DNA of 7,188 nt. It comes from an uncultured Collinsella sp. Its GTDB lineage: Bacteria > Actinomycetota > Coriobacteriia > Coriobacteriales > Coriobacteriaceae. Under the pieces are notes generated by a model, which worked only from the letters and a program-made list of their open reading frames with translations, was not told the origin of the DNA and made no database searches. Each line of letters begins with the position of its first letter. Position 1 is the first letter of the stretch. A program made the position numbers and the translations under genes. Positions 1 to 5,586 of the stretch are shown piece by piece. The stretch spans positions 1 to 7,188 of the forward strand of contig URZN01000061.1 of assembly GCA_900552345.1 (NCBI GenBank). The letters are read 5' to 3'.

Positions 1-460
1 GAACCGGCTCGCACACCGGGGTACGGTCGATGACACCGGGGGCCTTGAACTCGATGGGGCGACGATGCGTGGCGACGATGTCACCCAGGCCGTCGATAGG
101 CTGGCCGAGCGGATTGACGACGCGGCCGAGCATGGCGCGGCTCACGGGGATATCCATAATGCGGCCAGTGGTGCGGCACTCGTCGCCTTCCTTGATGGAG
201 TCGACGGCACCGAACAGAACGGCGCCGACCTCGTCACGGTCAAGGTTCTGGGCAAGGCCGAAGACGGTCTCACCGGTATCGGAGCTCTTGAACTCCAGAA
301 GCTCGCCTGCCATGGCGCTCTTGAGGCCGGAGACGCGCGCGATGCCGTCGCCTACCTCGTCGACCGTTGAAACCTCATGCGTATCGACCGTCGCGGAGAG
401 GCTCGTGAGCTGCTCCTGCAGTTTCTTGGCGATATCCTGGGCATTGAGGGTTTCGGACAT
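1..460 (-). CDS. atpA: F0F1 ATP synthase subunit alpha, N-terminal part (cut by window edge)
   Basis: The alpha subunit is the non-catalytic nucleotide-binding subunit of the cytoplasmic F1 head. Only 153 N-terminal residues are present, because the gene runs off position 1. Residues 1-25 form the N-terminal helix that docks on the delta subunit. Residues 30-95 are the beta-barrel domain, with VGDGIARVSGL (36-46) and GELLEF. The family signature GRVVNPLGQPIDG lies at 112-124 and PGVIDRTPVCEP at 141-152. The Walker A loop, expected about 20 residues further on, is outside the window. The ATG at 460 is supported by a strong GGAGGTGA Shine-Dalgarno sequence about 6 nt upstream. The start overlaps the atpH stop codon as TAATG, which indicates translational coupling. 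It is the last operon gene visible; gamma, beta and epsilon genes are expected beyond the edge. Confidence 0.97.
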   Translation of the reverse strand, partial: MSETLNAQDIAKKLQEQLTSLSATVDTHEVSTVDEVGDGIARVSGLKSAMAGELLEFKSSDTGETVFGLAQNLDRDEVGAVLFGAVDSIKEGDECRTTGRIMDIPVSRAMLGRVVNPLGQPIDGLGDIVATHRRPIEFKAPGVIDRTPVCEPV

Positions 461-936
461 TAGGCTTCACCTCCGTACGAATTAGCAGAGTTTGCGAGGG
501 TCTCCTGCGCGATGCGCAGCTGCGTCTTGACGGAAATGTCACGACGCTCGCCGCGGGCCTCGAGCACCAGGCCGCCCACGATAGACGGGTCGACCTGCTC
601 GATAAGGAATACCTTGCGGCCGAAGTCCTGCTCGCATTTCTTAGTGATGGTTTGACGCAGCTCGTCGTCGAGCGGGATCGCCGTGGTGACGGTCACGCCC
701 ACTACATCCTCGTCTTCCTCGGCAACATACTTAAAGGCAGCTGCCACCTTGGGAAGAAGGTCGAGCTGGTCGCGCTTGGACATGGTGTCGAGCACGGCGA
801 TGATCTCGGGGCTGGCGCTAGCCAGACGCTCGATCATCTCGAGGTCCTCGAACACATGGTTCTCAGCCTTGGCGGCTTCCAAAAGGGAGCGCGCGTAGGT
901 CTCGAGTACCTTGTCCTGATAGCGGCTAGTCGGCAT
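460..936 (-). CDS. atpH: F0F1 ATP synthase subunit delta
   Basis: The delta (OSCP-like) subunit sits on top of the alpha3beta3 head and links it to the b-subunit stalk. The protein is 158 residues, about 20 shorter than the E. coli form. The N-terminal helical domain (about 5-70) begins with a typical ETYARSLLEAA segment. The C-terminal part has the family pattern VTVTTAIPLDDE (81-92), then GRKVFLIEQVDPSIVGGLVL (106-125) and ISVKTQL (134-140), where the VDPxxxGG core is characteristic. The start codon lies inside the end of atpF (11-bp overlap), behind an AGGAAG/CAGG Shine-Dalgarno region. Its TAA stop shares one base with the atpA ATG. The shorter length probably reflects trimming in the interdomain region, not a defect, since both conserved ends are intact. 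Confidence 0.95.
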   Translation of the reverse strand: MPTSRYQDKVLETYARSLLEAAKAENHVFEDLEMIERLASASPEIIAVLDTMSKRDQLDLLPKVAAAFKYVAEEDEDVVGVTVTTAIPLDDELRQTITKKCEQDFGRKVFLIEQVDPSIVGGLVLEARGERRDISVKTQLRIAQETLANSANSYGGEA

Positions 937-1528
937 TCAGGCTACCTGCTTCCTGGATGTAGCGCTCGATGAGCTTCTTCTGCTCGGACTCGTCCTCGAG
1001 TGCCTCGCCCACGATCTTGGTGGCGACGGCAACGGACAGGTCGGCGATGGAGCTCGCGGCACCGGCGTAGATGGACTTGCGCTCGTCCTCGACGGTCGTA
1101 TGGGCCTTGGCGATGATCTCCTCGGCCTCCTTGTGGGCAGCCTCGATGATACGGGCGCGCTCGGACTCGGCGTCCTTACGGGCCTCGAGAACGATGTCGG
1201 CAGCCTGACGACGGGCGTCGGTGACGATCGAGTCGGACTCAGCGCGCTTGGCGATGGCCTCCTGCTTGGTCTTCTCGGCCTCGTCGAGGCTCTCCTCGAT
1301 CTTCTTGCCGCGCTCCTCCATGGTTTTCATGATGCCCGGCAGGGCGACCTTTGCCAGCACGATCCAGATGATCAGGAAGGCGATAAGCGCCGGGATGAAC
1401 TCCGCCATCTTAGGGATGAGGATGTCCGCACCGGCAGCGCCGTCCTCGGCGAACGCGGAAACCGGCATAAGCAGCGCGGCCGCGGACGCGGAGAGTGCGA
1501 TCGCGCTCTTCTGGGATGAAAGATTCAT
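926..1528 (-). CDS. atpF: F0F1 ATP synthase subunit b
   Basis: Subunit b forms the peripheral stalk that holds F1 static against the rotating c-ring. The 200-residue protein has one clear membrane segment (about 42-62, rich in I, L, A and W), followed by a long charged helix (about 68-155, Glu/Lys/Ala-rich coiled coil). It ends in the usual SIADLSVAVATKIVGEAL segment (160-177), which contacts delta. Ahead of the membrane helix there is an additional hydrophobic stretch (9-22) after a lysine, ending in AFA-ED (25-29). This looks like a cleavable signal peptide; cleavage would put the new N-terminus outside, which agrees with b-subunit topology. The ATG at 1528 has a GGAG Shine-Dalgarno and follows the atpE stop by 15 bp. 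The stop codon lies within the atpH start region, so the two are probably translationally coupled. Confidence 0.96.
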   Translation of the reverse strand: MNLSSQKSAIALSASAAALLMPVSAFAEDGAAGADILIPKMAEFIPALIAFLIIWIVLAKVALPGIMKTMEERGKKIEESLDEAEKTKQEAIAKRAESDSIVTDARRQAADIVLEARKDAESERARIIEAAHKEAEEIIAKAHTTVEDERKSIYAGAASSIADLSVAVATKIVGEALEDESEQKKLIERYIQEAGSLNAD

Positions 1529-1543
1529 ACTTGACGCTCCGTG

Positions 1544-1738
1544 CTATTTAACGATCAGCGCGACAACGAAGCCGATCAGAGCCAGAGCCTCGCCGAAGGC
1601 GGAGCCCATGATGAAGACGGTGAACACGCGGCCCTGGACCTCAGGCTGACGGGCCATAGCACCCGTAGCACCCAGAGCAGACAGGCCGATAGCAAGACCA
1701 GCGCCGATAACACCGAGACCGTAACCGATAACTCCCAC
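1544..1738 (-). CDS. atpE: F0F1 ATP synthase subunit c (proteolipid)
   Basis: Subunit c forms the membrane rotor ring that carries ions through F0. The 64-residue protein is a two-helix hairpin. Helix 1 (about 3-26) has the glycine-repeat packing motif, the polar loop RQPE is at 30-33, and helix 2 (about 38-62) holds the ion-carrying Glu50. Aligned on RQPE, the sodium-ring ligands known from Ilyobacter (Gln, Val, Ser, Tyr) are replaced by Ile17, Phe48, Ala51 and Ile55, so the ring is inferred to be proton-driven. The protein is shorter than the usual 70-90 residues because the N-terminus before helix 1 is almost absent. The start is GTG at 1738, chosen because AGGAGG lies 4 nt upstream and no alternative in-frame start fits. 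The gene follows an unusually long spacer after atpB, consistent with separate control of c-subunit dosage. Confidence 0.96.
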   Translation of the reverse strand: MGVIGYGLGVIGAGLAIGLSALGATGAMARQPEVQGRVFTVFIMGSAFGEALALIGFVVALIVK

Positions 1739-1862
1739 GATTCCTCCTTTGTCGTGCGTGTCTTATTTCACGCAGGATAACCTTTTTATAACTGCCGGGC
1801 TCCATGGGTACGGGCACCGGCGGTTTAACGAATTGCCTTACCTTTAAGGCGCGAACGGAAGA
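1739..1862 (-). other. atpB-atpE intercistronic spacer with two small hairpins
   Basis: This 124-nt gap is by far the largest inside the atp operon, where the other junctions overlap or are 3-15 nt. I find no supported coding sequence in it. Two perfect short inverted repeats are visible. GCCTTA/TAAGGC has a 4-nt loop at 1835-1850, just after the atpB stop. GCGTG/CACGC has an 8-nt loop at 1756-1773, just before the atpE Shine-Dalgarno. Neither has the U-tract of an intrinsic terminator. Roles in mRNA processing, stability or enhanced atpE translation are inferred by analogy with the translation-enhancing atpE leader of E. coli; they are not shown. Confidence 0.6.
1743..1748 (-). promoter_or_regulatory. 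Strong Shine-Dalgarno sequence of atpE
   Basis: On the minus strand the sequence AAAGGAGGAATC precedes the GTG start at 1738. AGGAGG is a perfect core match to the anti-Shine-Dalgarno end of 16S rRNA, with 4 nt of spacing. It decides the GTG start of the 64-residue c subunit and fits the high translation rate this subunit needs. Confidence 0.85.
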
Positions 1863-2666
1863 TTACTCCTCCTCCGCGACCTCCTCTGCCTCGGAGACAT
1901 ACACGGCGGTAAGGACCGTGAAGACGTAAGCCTGGATGGCGCCGACCACAAGCTCGATCGCATAGATCAGGATGAGGATGGCAAGCCAGGCCAGCGAAGG
2001 CAGGGCGCCGACGGCGTGGGCCGCGGAAACCTGCTGAAGCAGCGGCTGCATGAACATGCTCGCCATGATGGCGAACGAGCCCATGACCACGTGTCCTGCG
2101 AACATGTTGCAGAACAGACGGACGGCGAGCGTGATGAGGCGCAGGAAGGTCGAGAAAAGCTCGACGACCCACACAAGCACGTTCATCGGGAAGCTCACGC
2201 CCTGCGGGGCGAGGCTCTTGATGTAGCCGATCACGCCGTGAGCCTTGCATCCGTAGTAGATGAAGTACACGAAGGCGAAGATGGCGAGCGCGGCGGTGGA
2301 GCCGATTGCGCCGGTGCCGGGCTTCATTCCCGGGATCAGGCCGATCATGTTATTGATCAGGATGAACAGGAAAAGCGAGCACAGGAACGGGAAGTGCTTC
2401 TTCCAGTTCTCACCCACGACGCCCTTGCCGATATCGTTCTCGACGTACTCGATGATGTACTCGAAACCGTTGACGAAGAAGCCCTTGGGAACTAGGGTCT
2501 GCTTCTTCTTGAACACGGCCAGGACGATCAGGAGCACGATCGTGGAGACGATCAGCCAAAACGAGTACTGCGTGATGCCGCAGCTCAGATCGCCCACGAC
2601 AGGGGTGGAGCTGAACTCGCTGACCAGATGATTAATCTCATCAGGCAGCTTTTCAAAAATTTCCAC
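1863..2666 (-). CDS. atpB: F0F1 ATP synthase subunit a
   Basis: Subunit a is the static membrane channel that hands protons to the c-ring. The 267-residue protein has about five or six hydrophobic segments (approximately 33-52, 92-112, 121-140, 160-182, 190-207, 224-250). Helix 4 holds the signature LRLITLAVRLFCNMFAGH (175-192); Arg183 corresponds to the essential Arg210 of E. coli and Asn187 is also conserved. The last helix has IELVVGAIQAYVFTVLTAVY (237-256), whose Gln245 matches E. coli Gln252. The C-terminus is a short acidic tail (SEAEEVAEEE). The start is GTG at 2666, behind GAAAGGTAA, which also contains the stop codon of the preceding atpI-like gene. The gap is only 3 nt, so translation is probably coupled. 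Confidence 0.96.
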   Translation of the reverse strand: MEIFEKLPDEINHLVSEFSSTPVVGDLSCGITQYSFWLIVSTIVLLIVLAVFKKKQTLVPKGFFVNGFEYIIEYVENDIGKGVVGENWKKHFPFLCSLFLFILINNMIGLIPGMKPGTGAIGSTAALAIFAFVYFIYYGCKAHGVIGYIKSLAPQGVSFPMNVLVWVVELFSTFLRLITLAVRLFCNMFAGHVVMGSFAIMASMFMQPLLQQVSAAHAVGALPSLAWLAILILIYAIELVVGAIQAYVFTVLTAVYVSEAEEVAEEE

Positions 2667-2669
2667 GAC

Positions 2670-2981
2670 TTACCTTTCGACCTCATGAGGATCTCGCAGC
2701 GCCTTGGCGACGCGAACCGTGCAGGCGGCCATAAAGGCCACGAAGCCGATCGCCTCGCCCAGGAGGAACATGCGAAATGCCTCTCCGAACAACGCAAACA
2801 CAACCAAGGTAAAGACGAGCAGGGCGACTGCCGAGACCGCCAGACTCACCATGCCCTTGAGCATGTCCGCATTCTGCTTATCGTCAAGAACCGGCTTGAG
2901 CGTAAAGACAAAGGGAAGGAAGGCAATTGCGCCCGCGATGGCGCCTGCAACGATAGCGAGCAGATCGGCTATCTGAAACAC
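2670..2981 (-). CDS. Small membrane protein in the atpI position, first gene of the atp operon
   Basis: This 103-residue integral membrane protein has about three hydrophobic segments (roughly 5-28, 43-65, 70-90) and a charged C-terminal tail (ALRDPHEVER). The loop between helices 1 and 2 (about 29-41) is polar and includes DDKQNAD. Its place directly upstream of atpB, 3 nt away, is that of AtpI (UncI), thought to help c-ring assembly or ion transport. The sequence match to AtpI is not strong enough for me to assign the symbol, and the protein is shorter than the usual AtpI of about 120-130 residues. The start is GTG at 2981, with GAGGAAG about 6 nt upstream. The promoter at 3042-3069 lies about 60 nt further up, making this the first operon gene. 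Confidence 0.75.
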   Translation of the reverse strand: MFQIADLLAIVAGAIAGAIAFLPFVFTLKPVLDDKQNADMLKGMVSLAVSAVALLVFTLVVFALFGEAFRMFLLGEAIGFVAFMAACTVRVAKALRDPHEVER

Positions 2982-3041
2982 TGGCTTCCTCGCTTTCCTT
3001 TTTACGCCTCACGGCACAGTCCCAGCCAAACATTGGTGACT

Positions 3042-3069
3042 ATTGTACGAGCCAATCGCTAAAGTACAA
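3042..3069 (-). promoter_or_regulatory. Sigma-70-type promoter for the atp operon
   Basis: On the minus strand, TTGTAC (3064-3069) is followed by a 16-nt spacer and TACAAT (3042-3047), close to TTGACA-N17-TATAAT. The predicted transcription start is near 3035, giving a leader of about 54 nt before the GTG of the first atp gene. It lies downstream of the upp hairpin and is the best promoter-like element I see in the 279-nt gap. The -35 box overlaps an inverted repeat (3068-3086). Confidence 0.6.
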
Positions 3070-3086
3070 CCGTAAAACAAACGGTT
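3068..3086. repeat. Inverted repeat overlapping the atp promoter -35 region
   Basis: AACCGT (3068-3073) and ACGGTT (3081-3086) form a perfect 6-bp dyad with a 7-nt centre, lying just upstream of and touching the proposed -35 box. The position fits an operator or activator site. Which protein would bind it cannot be told from sequence. Confidence 0.45.
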
Positions 3087-3140
3087 AATACGCACCTGTA
3101 CGTTTTCTTAAGGCCTTCTTTATGCCGCAGGTACGGTAAT

Positions 3141-3171
3141 ACGTTTTTTCGAACCCCTCAGGGCAAAACGT
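3141..3171. repeat. Dyad ACGTTTT/AAAACGT upstream of the atp promoter
   Basis: ACGTTTT (3141-3147) and AAAACGT (3165-3171) are perfect inverted arms of 7 bp around a 17-nt centre that contains a CCC-TCA-GGG mini-stem. A third ACGTTTT lies at 3100-3106. The element is between the upp hairpin and the atp promoter. It could be a regulator site or an mRNA structure at the end of the upp transcript. No function can be assigned. Confidence 0.45.
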
Positions 3172-3183
3172 CCGTTAACAGAA

Positions 3184-3218
3184 GTGCGCGTGGACGACTT
3201 TTGCTCGCCCGCGCGCAC
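3184..3218 (-). terminator. Strong hairpin downstream of upp, probable transcription terminator
   Basis: Arms GTGCGCG and CGCGCAC (7 bp) continue after one mismatch into GGGCGA/TCGTCC (6 bp with one G-U pair), closing on a 7-nt AAAA-containing loop. The hairpin begins about 42 nt after the upp stop codon. On the minus strand the 3' flank is TTCTGTT and the 5' flank is A-rich (GAAGAAAT), so it is terminator-like but without a full U-tract. It separates upp from the atp operon promoter. Confidence 0.55.
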
Positions 3219-3260
3219 CATTTCTTCGTATTTGTGACCGTAGCCGACAAGGCCCAACGA

Positions 3261-3908
3261 CTAGAGCGTGCCGTAGATGCGGTCTCCGGCGTCGCCCAGG
3301 CCGGGAACGATGTAGGCGGCCTCGTTGAGATGGTCGTCGATGGCGCACGTATAAATATGTACGTCGGGGTCCTTTTCGGTCAGTGACTTGAGGCCCTCGG
3401 GCGCGGCGACGATACACAGCATGCGGATATCCTTGACACCGCGCTCGCGCAGGTAGCTGATGGCCATCTCGGCCGAACCGCCCGTGGCGAGCATGGGGTC
3501 GACAACCAGGCAGATGCGCTGATCGATATCCTTGGGCATCTTGCAGTAATACTCATGCGGCTCGTGGGTGACCTCGTCGCGCTCCATACCGATGTGGCCC
3601 ACGCGAGCGGAGGGCACCAAGTCGAGGATGCCATCGACCATGCCGAGGCCCGCGCGCAGGATAGGAACGATGGCGAGCTTCTTGCCGGCAAGCTGCTTAA
3701 ACGTGGCAGTGGTGATGGGGGTCTCGACCTCGACGTCTTCCATGGGCAGGTCGCGCATGGCCTCGTAGCCGTCAAAGAGCGCAAGCTCGCGCACGAGCTG
3801 GCGGAACTGGTTGGTGCCGGTGCTCTTGTCGCGCAGGATCGACAGCTTGTGCTGGACGAGCGGATGGTCGACAAGCGTCACGCGGGACGTATCGTAGGTG
3901 ACGGTCAT
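3261..3908 (-). CDS. upp: Uracil phosphoribosyltransferase
   Basis: This cytoplasmic pyrimidine-salvage enzyme converts uracil and PRPP to UMP and pyrophosphate. The protein is 215 residues (E. coli Upp has 208). Visible signatures are [13 protein letters not shown] (15-27), the RAGLGM segment (85-90), the PRPP-binding loop DPMLATGGS (137-145) and the C-terminal uracil-binding segment [13 protein letters not shown] (202-214). The family is well conserved here and nothing essential is missing. I place the start at the ATG at 3908, because the reading frame before it (to 3971) is unlike any Upp and GAAAGGGG lies about 11 nt upstream. The gene follows glpK by 123 nt. A strong hairpin follows its stop. 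No promoter in the 123-nt leader is convincing, so it may be transcribed with glpK or from a weak promoter of its own. Confidence 0.97.
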   Translation of the reverse strand: MTVTYDTSRVTLVDHPLVQHKLSILRDKSTGTNQFRQLVRELALFDGYEAMRDLPMEDVEVETPITTATFKQLAGKKLAIVPILRAGLGMVDGILDLVPSARVGHIGMERDEVTHEPHEYYCKMPKDIDQRICLVVDPMLATGGSAEMAISYLRERGVKDIRMLCIVAAPEGLKSLTEKDPDVHIYTCAIDDHLNEAAYIVPGLGDAGDRIYGTL

Positions 3909-4031
3909 GGGTTGATTGCCCCTTTCGTTGCGGCCGGAAGATGGCCTTGCTGACAAGACGCCTGGCGACATTGTTGCCTCGCGCCGTGCATAAGTTTAAC
4001 GGTTTGTTGTATCGAGCAGCTCGTCGCAACC
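3909..4031 (-). other. glpK-upp intergenic gap
   Basis: This 123-nt stretch holds no supported gene. An open frame continues upstream from the upp ATG to an ATG at 3971, but it lacks Upp similarity and its own good ribosome site. There is no clear terminator after glpK; the only palindrome, CGAGCTGCTCG, has too small a loop. AT-rich sequence around 3990-4012, including ACAAACCGTTAAAC, could contain a promoter but no clean -35/-10 pair is seen. Confidence 0.4.
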
Positions 4032-5573
4032 CTACTGAGCGGTGTTGAGCGAACGCTTGACGGCATCACGCCAACCAGCGAGGTTGCTCTCACGGCGCTC
4101 GACGGACATGTGAGGATGGAAGACTTTGACGATCTGAGCGTTTTGCTCCAGCTCCTCCAAATCCTCCCAATAGCCGACAGCAAGGCCCGCCAAGTACGCG
4201 GCGCCAATCGCCGTGGTCTCCACCGTCTCGCACTGCAGCACGGGGATATCCAGCAGATCAGCCTGGAATTGCATGATGAACTCATTGCGCGAGGCACCGC
4301 CATCGACGGACAGGCGCTCAATCGAAAGTCCCACGTCCTGCTCCATGGCGCGTAGTACGTCATAACTCTGGTAGGCCATGGACTCGCAGGCCGCACGCAC
4401 AATGGTCGCGCGACTCGAGGCGCCGGTCAGGCCGCACACGATACCGCGAGCATGCGGGTCCCACCAGGGAGCGCCCAGGCCTGCGAAGGCGGGGACGAAG
4501 TAGCAGCCCTCGTTGTCGCTGATCGAAGTGGCGAGTTGCGCGGACTCGCTCACGCTCGAGATGATGCCCATGTTGTTGCGCAGCCAATTCATGGTTGAGC
4601 CGGCGGCAAAGATAGAGCCCTCGAGCGCATAGCTGATCTTGCCGTCCGCGGCGATACCGATCGTGGAGACCAGACCGTTCTTGGATTCGACGATCTCGTC
4701 GCCGGTGTTCATGAGCATAAAGCAACCCGTGCCATAGGTGTTTTTGGTCTGGCCGGGATGGAAGCAGCAGTGGCCGAACAGCGACGCCTGCTGGTCGCCC
4801 GCCACGCCCATGATGGGTGGCATGTTGGTCATGATGTCGCTCGCGACGCGGCCGTAGTCGCCCGAGCTCCAACGAACCTCGGGCATCATGGAACGTGGAA
4901 CGTCAAAGAGCGCCAGCAGATCGTCGTCCCAATCGAGCGTATGGATATTAAAGAGCGCGGTGCGGCTGGCATTGGTGTAGTCGGTGGCAAAGACCTGACC
5001 GCCGGTGAGGTTGTAGATGAGCCAGGTGTCGATGGTGCCGAACATGAGGTCGCCCGCCACCGCGCTCTCACGCGCACCGTCAACGTTGTCGAGGATCCAC
5101 TGCACCTTGGAAGCCGAGAAATACGGATCGAGTGTGAGTCCCGTGCGGGAGCGCACCAGTTCTTCTGCGCCCTGCTCGACCAGCTCGTCGATCAGAGGTG
5201 CGGTGCGACGGCATTGCCACACGATGGCGTTATAGATGGGTTGGCCGCTTATGCGGTCCCACACCACCGTGGTCTCGCGCTGGTTGGAGATACCGATGGC
5301 GGCAATGCGGTCAGAATGGATGCCGCTCTTAAACTGGACCTCCATCATCACGCCGATCTGGCTGGCAAGCACCTCCGTGGGATCCTGCTCCACCCAGCCG
5401 GGGCGCGGGAAGCTGGTTTTGACGCTACGGCGCGCCTGGGCGACGATGCAGCCGTACTCGTCGACGATGGTCGCGAGTACCGAGGTAGTGCCGCAGTCGA
5501 GCGCCATGATGTAGGAACCGCCAAAGCTAAACGAGGCGTCTTCCATACCCAGGCTACCTAGATTCAACGACAT
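4032..5573 (-). CDS. glpK: Glycerol kinase
   Basis: This FGGY-family kinase phosphorylates glycerol with ATP to sn-glycerol 3-phosphate, the entry point to glycerol use and lipid synthesis. The protein is 513 residues, with a 22-residue extension before the first strand. Substrate and catalytic residues known from E. coli GlpK are in place: Arg99-Glu100 in SNQRETTVVWD, Trp119 in VWQCRRT, Tyr151 in DPYFSASKVQW and the catalytic base Asp260 in GVAGDQQASLFG. The ATP-site segments KNTYGTGCFMLMNTG (277-291) and LSVDGGASRNEFIMQFQADL (421-440) are also present. The phosphate loop reads ALDCGTTSVL (24-33) in place of ALDQGTTSSR, so the ADP-contacting Arg is Leu33. The E. coli fructose-bisphosphate site glycines and Arg, and the Firmicutes HPr-phosphorylated His, have no counterpart near 240-252. 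The start at 5573 follows AGAAAGGTG and overlaps the leader with the end of the Sua5-family gene. No glpF or glpD is nearby. Confidence 0.94.
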   Translation of the reverse strand: MSLNLGSLGMEDASFSFGGSYIMALDCGTTSVLATIVDEYGCIVAQARRSVKTSFPRPGWVEQDPTEVLASQIGVMMEVQFKSGIHSDRIAAIGISNQRETTVVWDRISGQPIYNAIVWQCRRTAPLIDELVEQGAEELVRSRTGLTLDPYFSASKVQWILDNVDGARESAVAGDLMFGTIDTWLIYNLTGGQVFATDYTNASRTALFNIHTLDWDDDLLALFDVPRSMMPEVRWSSGDYGRVASDIMTNMPPIMGVAGDQQASLFGHCCFHPGQTKNTYGTGCFMLMNTGDEIVESKNGLVSTIGIAADGKISYALEGSIFAAGSTMNWLRNNMGIISSVSESAQLATSISDNEGCYFVPAFAGLGAPWWDPHARGIVCGLTGASSRATIVRAACESMAYQSYDVLRAMEQDVGLSIERLSVDGGASRNEFIMQFQADLLDIPVLQCETVETTAIGAAYLAGLAVGYWEDLEELEQNAQIVKVFHPHMSVERRESNLAGWRDAVKRSLNTAQ

Positions 5574-5586
5574 CGCTTACACCTTT

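Noticed and set aside
1100..1519. Plus-strand Leu/Gly/Asp-rich open frame opposite atpF
   Set aside because: Its repetitive look mirrors the Glu/Lys/Ala-rich coiled coil of subunit b read backwards.
1544..1738. Sodium-translocating c-ring
   Set aside because: None of the Gln, Ser and Tyr ligands of sodium-type rings is present when aligned on RQPE and Glu50.
2016..2495. Plus-strand open frame opposite atpB
   Set aside because: It is the mirror of a conserved membrane protein gene, has unusual His/Glu/Asp-rich composition and no family resemblance.
3909..3971. Longer upp start at 3971 with 21 more residues
   Set aside because: The extra residues resemble no uracil phosphoribosyltransferase, and the ATG at 3908 gives the family's normal length.
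3981..4012. Similarity of TTAACGGTTTGTTGT (plus strand, before upp) to TTAACCGTTTGTTTT near the atp promoter
   Set aside because: The two copies lie in opposite orientations relative to their genes and are short AT-rich strings, so a shared site is not convincing without comparison to other genomes.
4758..5561. 267-codon open frame on the plus strand opposite glpK
   Set aside because: Antisense open frames this long arise from the GC-rich codon use of glpK; it has His/Arg/Ala-rich composition and no recognisable domain.
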